Source: JAZDHV01 sp043810355 (GTDB lineage: Archaea; Nanobdellota; Nanobdellia; Woesearchaeales; JAGVYU01). Taken from it: a DNA stretch of 7,638 bases. Under the pieces are notes generated by a model. It searched no databases, was not told the origin of the DNA, and saw only the letters and a program-made list of their open reading frames with translations. Both the position numbers and the translations under genes were made by a program. Shown piece by piece: positions 4,968-7,638 of this stretch (its first letter is position 1; each line of letters begins with the position of its first letter). The stretch spans positions 1-7,638 of the forward strand of contig JBDROB010000061.1 in NCBI GenBank assembly GCA_043810355.1, read 5' to 3'.

Positions 4968-6194
4968 ATGGTATCAAAATATGATATATTTTATGTCATT
5001 GCAACAAAAGGTGAAGTAAAGATTAATGAAATAGTCTCTGCTCTAAATAAACCTAAAAAAGATTACAATGCAATATTTAATCATGTTTTAGAGTTAGAAA
5101 AAGATATATATGTCAAAAGAAATGGTAATGTCTCAGTGGTTCATAATAAAAGGTCAGAGAAACTATTCAGCTTAATCTCATTTTGCATAAGAAATGGTAT
5201 AAATTATAACATCTTGTTTAAAAAATCAATGATCACATTTCTTGAAAAATCTTGTAAGCATGAGTTTTTCACTATCAAGAATGTTAAAGTGCATCCTCAA
5301 ACATTTAGTTTATATGTTGATGCTCTGTCAAAATATGGCTTCTTGTTTGTTATCTCAAAAAAACCATTAAGATGCAAACTGTTAAGACATCATTTTTTGA
5401 TGGATTTATTTGAATTTTTTGGAAAAAAAGCCAGGTTTTACATTCCAAAAAAAACAGACCTAATTGGAGATATTAAAAAAGAATTGAAAAAATACAGAAG
5501 GAATAAAAAAATCCATTATACAGTCCTGGAAGATATTGAGAAAAAAGAGAAAATATCATTTATTTATTCAAGCCTTAATCTTGAGGGCAATCCTTTGACT
5601 CTTCCGGAGACTCAGAAGTTATTGGCTGACAATTTAGTCCCAGAAAAATATAGTTTACAGAATATCCAGGAAGTTACTAACTATAAGAAAGCTATTGATT
5701 TGATGATTTCTAATGCAAAGAGAAAAGCCAAGCTGAATTTAGACCTCATACTTAATTATCATAAGATTGCAATGGGCACAATTCATGGTGCTGGTGAGAT
5801 AAGAAGACAGAATGTCAGAATAAAACTAAATCCTCATTTTAAGACAAGTGATTGGCATTTAATTCCCAAAAAAATGAATGATTTGATGGAAAGATATGAT
5901 AAATTCAGGTCAAAAGAATTAAAGAAAATAATTGAATCTGCATCCTTCTTTCATAATAAATTTCAGAGAATTCATCCTTTTATTGATGGCAATAGCAGGA
6001 CATCAAGGCTTTTGATGCTTCATATACTTAGAAGCTATGATATTCCCCTCCTTGACCTGCCGATAGGTTATTTTGATTTATATCTTGATTTGACAAAAAG
6101 ATCAAAGAAGAGAGATGATGAGTCTTTTAATTACCTGATTCAGGAAATCATTTTGATGAATTTGAAGAAGGTTAATGGTTCTATTGGATTATAA
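4968..6194 (+). CDS. Winged-helix-Fic domain protein (class II-type Fic)
   Basis: A 408-residue protein. Fic enzymes move a nucleotide part, mostly AMP from ATP, onto hydroxyl side chains of target proteins. The Fic core motif reads HPFIDGNSR (336-344): catalytic H336, metal-binding D340 and R344 are present, but the usual second glycine (GNGR) is serine. An upstream S-x-x-x-E-G motif (S202...E206-G207-N208) matches the self-inhibiting helix of class II Fic proteins. The segment GAGEIRRQNVRI (274-285) fits the substrate-side flap. Residues 1 to about 60 look like a winged helix, and 60-180 are rich in lysine and aromatic residues with no assigned domain. This gives a DNA-binding plus Fic layout, so self-regulation is possible. 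It is the first gene after the tRNAs in an accessory-looking stretch. The target is unknown. Confidence 0.85.
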   Translation: MVSKYDIFYVIATKGEVKINEIVSALNKPKKDYNAIFNHVLELEKDIYVKRNGNVSVVHNKRSEKLFSLISFCIRNGINYNILFKKSMITFLEKSCKHEFFTIKNVKVHPQTFSLYVDALSKYGFLFVISKKPLRCKLLRHHFLMDLFEFFGKKARFYIPKKTDLIGDIKKELKKYRRNKKIHYTVLEDIEKKEKISFIYSSLNLEGNPLTLPETQKLLADNLVPEKYSLQNIQEVTNYKKAIDLMISNAKRKAKLNLDLILNYHKIAMGTIHGAGEIRRQNVRIKLNPHFKTSDWHLIPKKMNDLMERYDKFRSKELKKIIESASFFHNKFQRIHPFIDGNSRTSRLLMLHILRSYDIPLLDLPIGYFDLYLDLTKRSKKRDDESFNYLIQEIILMNLKKVNGSIGL

Positions 6195-6209
6195 ATATTT
6201 AAATAATAC

Positions 6210-6225
6210 CTCTTTATTCAAAGAG
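6210..6225 (+). terminator. Hairpin after fic
   Basis: CTCTTT and AAAGAG pair around ATTC, 15 bases past the fic stop codon, and are followed by TTATTTAT. The position and T-rich tail suit transcript ending or 3' end protection of fic. Confidence 0.4.
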
Positions 6226-6270
6226 TTATTTATCAATAATCTTATTTTTCAAAAGCTTAGTCATTACATC

Positions 6271-6441
6271 TTAAAAGTAATCTTCTTTCCCACATAGCAT
6301 GCAAGTTAAGAATACATTGCCTGGATCAAGTGGATGTCCAGGTTCTAGAGATCCATCTTTAAAATAAGTTGGATTTCCATATTGTAAGCATTTCTCATGA
6401 TCATCGTAACCGGCAAGTCTGCCTTTTGTAACAGAAACAAT
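6271..6441 (-). pseudogene. 5'-truncated gene remnant with a CxxC knuckle
   Basis: A - strand frame of 56 codons ends at TAA 6271-6273 and reads like real protein: GYDDHEKCLQYGNP, then EPGHPLDPGNVFLTCMLCGK and EDYF at the end. It has one C-x2-C pair and another cysteine upstream, as in a half zinc ribbon. There is no ATG, GTG or TTG start in frame. The frame stays open further upstream but there overlaps the TrmB-like remnant antisense and loses protein-like composition. The family is not recognised. Read as the C-terminal end of a gene that lost its 5' part. Confidence 0.4.
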
Positions 6442-6462
6442 TTTTGGGGTTGTGATGCAAGG

Positions 6463-6636
6463 TATATGCCTCTTGCTATTGAAACACCTGCCTGGTTCTT
6501 GATTTGGAATGATTCTGTAGCTCTGGTTCTTCAGAGTGGAGGAGTTATGGTGATAGAAATAAGAAATAAGGATATTGCCAAATCTTTCAAGGAGTATTTT
6601 GATACTTTTTGGAAGTTGAGTAAATCCTTTAAGTGA
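6463..6636 (+). pseudogene. C-terminal remnant of a TrmB-like regulator
   Basis: About 57 residues (YMPLAIETPAWFLIW to the end) resemble the C-terminal end of archaeal TrmB-type transcription regulators, where a strand pair (ALVLQSGGVMVIEI) is followed by a helix of the type IAKSFKEYFDTFWKLSK. The DNA-binding winged helix and the sugar-sensing middle part are absent. The frame extends to an ATG at 6397, but the extra residues do not fit the family and have no ribosome site. Likely a 5'-truncated pseudogene. The family match is from memory of typical sequences. Confidence 0.5.
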
Positions 6637-6782
6637 AACCCATAATGTTTATAAGCTCACATTCATTCTTGTATATCCATAAATGCCCATGTCCCTTTCA
6701 GCAAAAAAATCCAAAATGATTTTTAGCCATAAAACAAGTTTTAGGAATCACAAAAGTATATGATGCAATGATGGAGTAAGAA
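6637..6782. other. Intergenic stretch without a convincing gene
   Basis: A TATA-like TTTATAAG (6648-6655) and an ATG at 6683 open a 26-codon frame ending at 6763, basic and serine-rich, with no recognised family. It could be a small leaderless gene or a truncated start of one, but the TATA-to-ATG distance is a little long. Nothing else is seen here on either strand. Confidence 0.3.
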
Positions 6783-6802
6783 AAATAAAGAATCCTTTAT
6801 TT
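6783..6802 (-). terminator. Terminator hairpin of the doc operon
   Basis: AAATAAAG and CTTTATTT form a perfect 8-bp stem around a 4-nt loop. On the - strand it lies 26 bases beyond the stop of the 40-residue gene and is followed by TTTCTT. A plausible end for the doc transcript; the long repeat works on either strand. Confidence 0.55.
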
Positions 6803-6828
6803 GTTATGTAACACACTTAGAATCCTAA

Positions 6829-6951
6829 CTACATCTTTCCAATTGCTTCTAAAAGCTTTCTATGCCCTGAAACTAGCTTTTCAAACTTTTCAATTTCTTC
6901 TTTGACAATCTTTAATTTTTCCTTATCTTCTAAATTTTCTGATTTTGCCAT
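6829..6951 (-). CDS. 40-residue helical protein overlapping doc
   Basis: A small - strand gene starts at 6951 inside the end of the doc gene (29-base overlap, different frame) and stops at 6829. Its protein, beginning MAKSENLEDKEKLK, is highly charged and almost all helix-forming, with a heptad-like series of hydrophobic residues (L13, I15, I20, F23, L26), so it should be one amphipathic helix or short coiled coil. GGAG (in AAGGAGTGGATG) lies ten bases before the start, inside doc, which supports translational coupling. It may be the antitoxin or a partner of the Doc-like protein, but it is downstream of doc whereas Phd normally comes first. No family is recognised. Confidence 0.6.
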   Translation of the reverse strand: MAKSENLEDKEKLKIVKEEIEKFEKLVSGHRKLLEAIGKM

Positions 6952-7321
6952 TTTTCATCCACTCCTTGAGTTCATCATCTGAATAATAATCCTCCCTTAT
7001 TCCCTGCATTACACTTACATAATCAGGATCATCTTTAACTCTGAAATGTGCTTTGTTATTGATCAAAAAATCTTTTGTTGTTATAAATGCAGTTCTTCTA
7101 TTTCCTGATGCGAATGCATGTTGCTGAATCAATCCTTTAATTAAAACAACTGCTTTATCATAATAGTCTCCTTCTTTTTCCTTACATTCATTAATCACTT
7201 TTTCAATCTTTCCTCTGTTTAAAATTTTTGCATCATCTGCTCTTTTTACCTTAATAATTGTCAATGACAATATATTAAACTCAATTATCTTTTCAGTTGT
7301 TGGATATTTAATAGTCATCAT
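6923..7321 (-). CDS. doc: Doc-like (Fic superfamily) protein
   Basis: A 132-residue protein of the death-on-curing group. Doc toxins phosphorylate EF-Tu and stop translation. The core motif is HAFASGNRRT (68-77), followed by the typical helix AFITTKDFLINN. Catalytic H68, N74 and the basic residues are kept, but the acidic metal ligand of Doc (HxFxDGNKR) is serine (S72). Enzyme activity could therefore be changed or lost, though I recall SGN variants in archaeal members. The size fits the family (about 125 residues). The start at 7321 is preferred because TTTATA lies at -28 to -23; a second ATG follows directly. No ribosome site is seen, so the RNA is probably leaderless. No Phd-type gene stands upstream; a 40-residue gene overlaps its end. 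Confidence 0.82.
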   Translation of the reverse strand: MMTIKYPTTEKIIEFNILSLTIIKVKRADDAKILNRGKIEKVINECKEKEGDYYDKAVVLIKGLIQQHAFASGNRRTAFITTKDFLINNKAHFRVKDDPDYVSVMQGIREDYYSDDELKEWMKNGKIRKFRR

Positions 7322-7339
7322 TTTTTGTCTACTTCCTTT

Positions 7340-7349
7340 AAAATATAAA
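7340..7349 (-). promoter_or_regulatory. TATA box of the doc gene
   Basis: On the - strand the stretch reads TTTATATTTT, with AGAAAAG before it as BRE. TTTATA sits at -28 to -23 of the first doc ATG, giving a leaderless transcript. The AT-rich stretch could also act on the + strand for the tRNA half at 7423. Confidence 0.55.
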
Positions 7350-7387
7350 CTTTTCTGTTTTTTTAATGCAGATTCTCAAAAACAAGT

Positions 7388-7423
7388 TTGGGTGACCACA
7401 TTTTCAGAATTGTGGACACCTAA
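7388..7423. repeat. 13-bp hairpin abutting the tRNA 3' half
   Basis: TTGGGTGACCACA (7388-7400) pairs with TGTGGACACCTAA (7411-7423) with one A-A mismatch and one G-T pair, around TTTTCAGAAT. It ends exactly on the base equivalent to tRNA position 38. It could be the 5' leader structure of a tRNA half, an operator upstream of doc, or a terminator-like stem. Confidence 0.6.
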
Positions 7424-7457
7424 CGCTGTGGCCCGGGTTCGATTCCCGGTCGGCGCA
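7423..7457 (+). tRNA. 3' half of a glycine-type tRNA (position 38 to 73), no intron
   Basis: The 35 bases match the joined 3' exons of the tRNA-Gly gene at 34 of 35 positions, the difference being C instead of T at position 41. It contains the anticodon-stem 3' strand CGCTG, variable bases TGGC, T-arm CCGGG-TTCGATT-CCCGG with no intron, and acceptor strand TCGGCGC plus A73. Similarity begins exactly at the 37/38 junction; the bases before it do not resemble the tRNA-Gly intron. No matching 5' half (GCGCC...) exists elsewhere in the window. It may be a split-tRNA 3' half whose partner lies elsewhere, an integration-site copy, or a dead fragment. A pyrimidine-rich tail (7460-7480) could end the transcript. 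Confidence 0.7.
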
Positions 7458-7504
7458 TAATCTTATCTTATTCTCATCTAATTTAATACAAACTTTATCG
7501 GCTG

Positions 7505-7638
7505 CGTTGAAAAAGTCTCCGTCCGTGCCATGTTTGCCATTGTTTGCCGTAGGCAAACATGGCATGGCTGGACGTAGCTGACCATGTTCCCATGATTCAT
7601 TATGGGGTTATGGTCAGCGAAGTAGGAGATTTTCAACG
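7505..7638. repeat. Multi-branched inverted-repeat element (mobile element or RNA)
   Basis: The outer arms CGTTGAAAA-AG-TCTCC (7505-7520) and GGAGA-TTTTCAACG (7625-7638) pair over 14 bases with a 2-nt bulge. Inside are two hairpins. Arm A is a perfect 13-bp stem (7526-7538/7552-7564) with extra GTCC/GGAC pairs (7521-7524/7570-7573). Arm B is a 9-bp stem GCTGACCAT/ATGGTCAGC (7577-7585/7610-7618) continued by CCCAT/ATGGG (7589-7593/7602-7606). The stretch is much richer in G and C than its surroundings and has no reading frame of note. It looks like a small non-autonomous transposable element or the end of an insertion sequence, or a folded RNA. The right arm ends at the window edge, so the element may go on. 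Confidence 0.65.

Noticed and set aside
6442..6560. Continuation of the - strand remnant upstream of 6441
   Set aside because: The frame stays open but is antisense to the better supported TrmB-like remnant and loses coding character; no start codon is found.
7417..7435. BHB motif joining the tRNA half to a normal anticodon loop in cis
   Set aside because: The four bases before the expected bulge (CACC) would need GGTG at positions 32-35, which breaks the universal U at 33. A cis intron with a nearby 5' half is also excluded because no GCGCC sequence precedes it except in tRNA-Gly.
7505..7638. CRISPR repeat or known riboswitch
   Set aside because: There are no regularly spaced direct repeats, and the fold does not match a riboswitch class I can name; terminal inverted repeats suggest a mobile element instead.

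Overview
The window looks like an AT-rich archaeal chromosome, most likely from a DPANN-type lineage (Woesearchaeota/Pacearchaeota-like). That placement is an inference. The archaeal assignment is firm: there is an FtsZ with FtsZ2-like residues, tRNA genes with bulge-helix-bulge (BHB) introns, TATA boxes of the form TTTATATA exactly 23-30 bases before start codons of leaderless genes, and GGTGAT/GAGG-type ribosome binding sites before genes inside operons.

Left third (1-3485, + strand). A TATA box and a leader with two hairpins precede ftsZ. Tightly spaced behind it are a helical-repeat protein made of six 29-residue units, a coiled-coil protein with a distinctive C-terminal tail, a double zinc-ribbon protein, and an MgtC-like membrane protein. 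The first four look like one operon and could be a cell-division or cytoskeletal module built around FtsZ. scpA follows convergently on the - strand (3528-4382), so division and chromosome-segregation genes are neighbours.

Middle (4464-4881). Two tRNA genes carry an unusual number of introns. tRNA-Val(UAC) has three: D-loop, anticodon loop and T-loop. tRNA-Gly(GCC) has two: anticodon loop and T-loop. Every intron can be folded into a BHB-type structure, strict or relaxed, and removing them gives exact 76-nt (with encoded CCA) and 71-nt (without CCA) tRNAs. The two T-loop introns sit at the same position (59/60) and are clearly related in sequence, so an intron appears to have spread between the genes.

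Right part (4882-7638). This is an accessory-looking stretch: a winged-helix-Fic protein, remnants of two genes broken at their 5' ends, and a - strand pair of a Doc-like protein and an overlapping 40-residue protein. A 3' half of a glycine-type tRNA follows at 7423-7457. It starts exactly at position 38 and lacks the T-loop intron; it may be a split-tRNA half, an integration scar or a gene relic. The window ends in a GC-richer, multi-branched inverted-repeat element (7505-7638) that resembles a small mobile element or structured RNA and is probably cut by the window edge.

The main candidates for something undescribed are the spreading T-loop introns with an intron-free copy nearby, and the ftsZ-linked 29-residue-repeat/coiled-coil/zinc-ribbon module.
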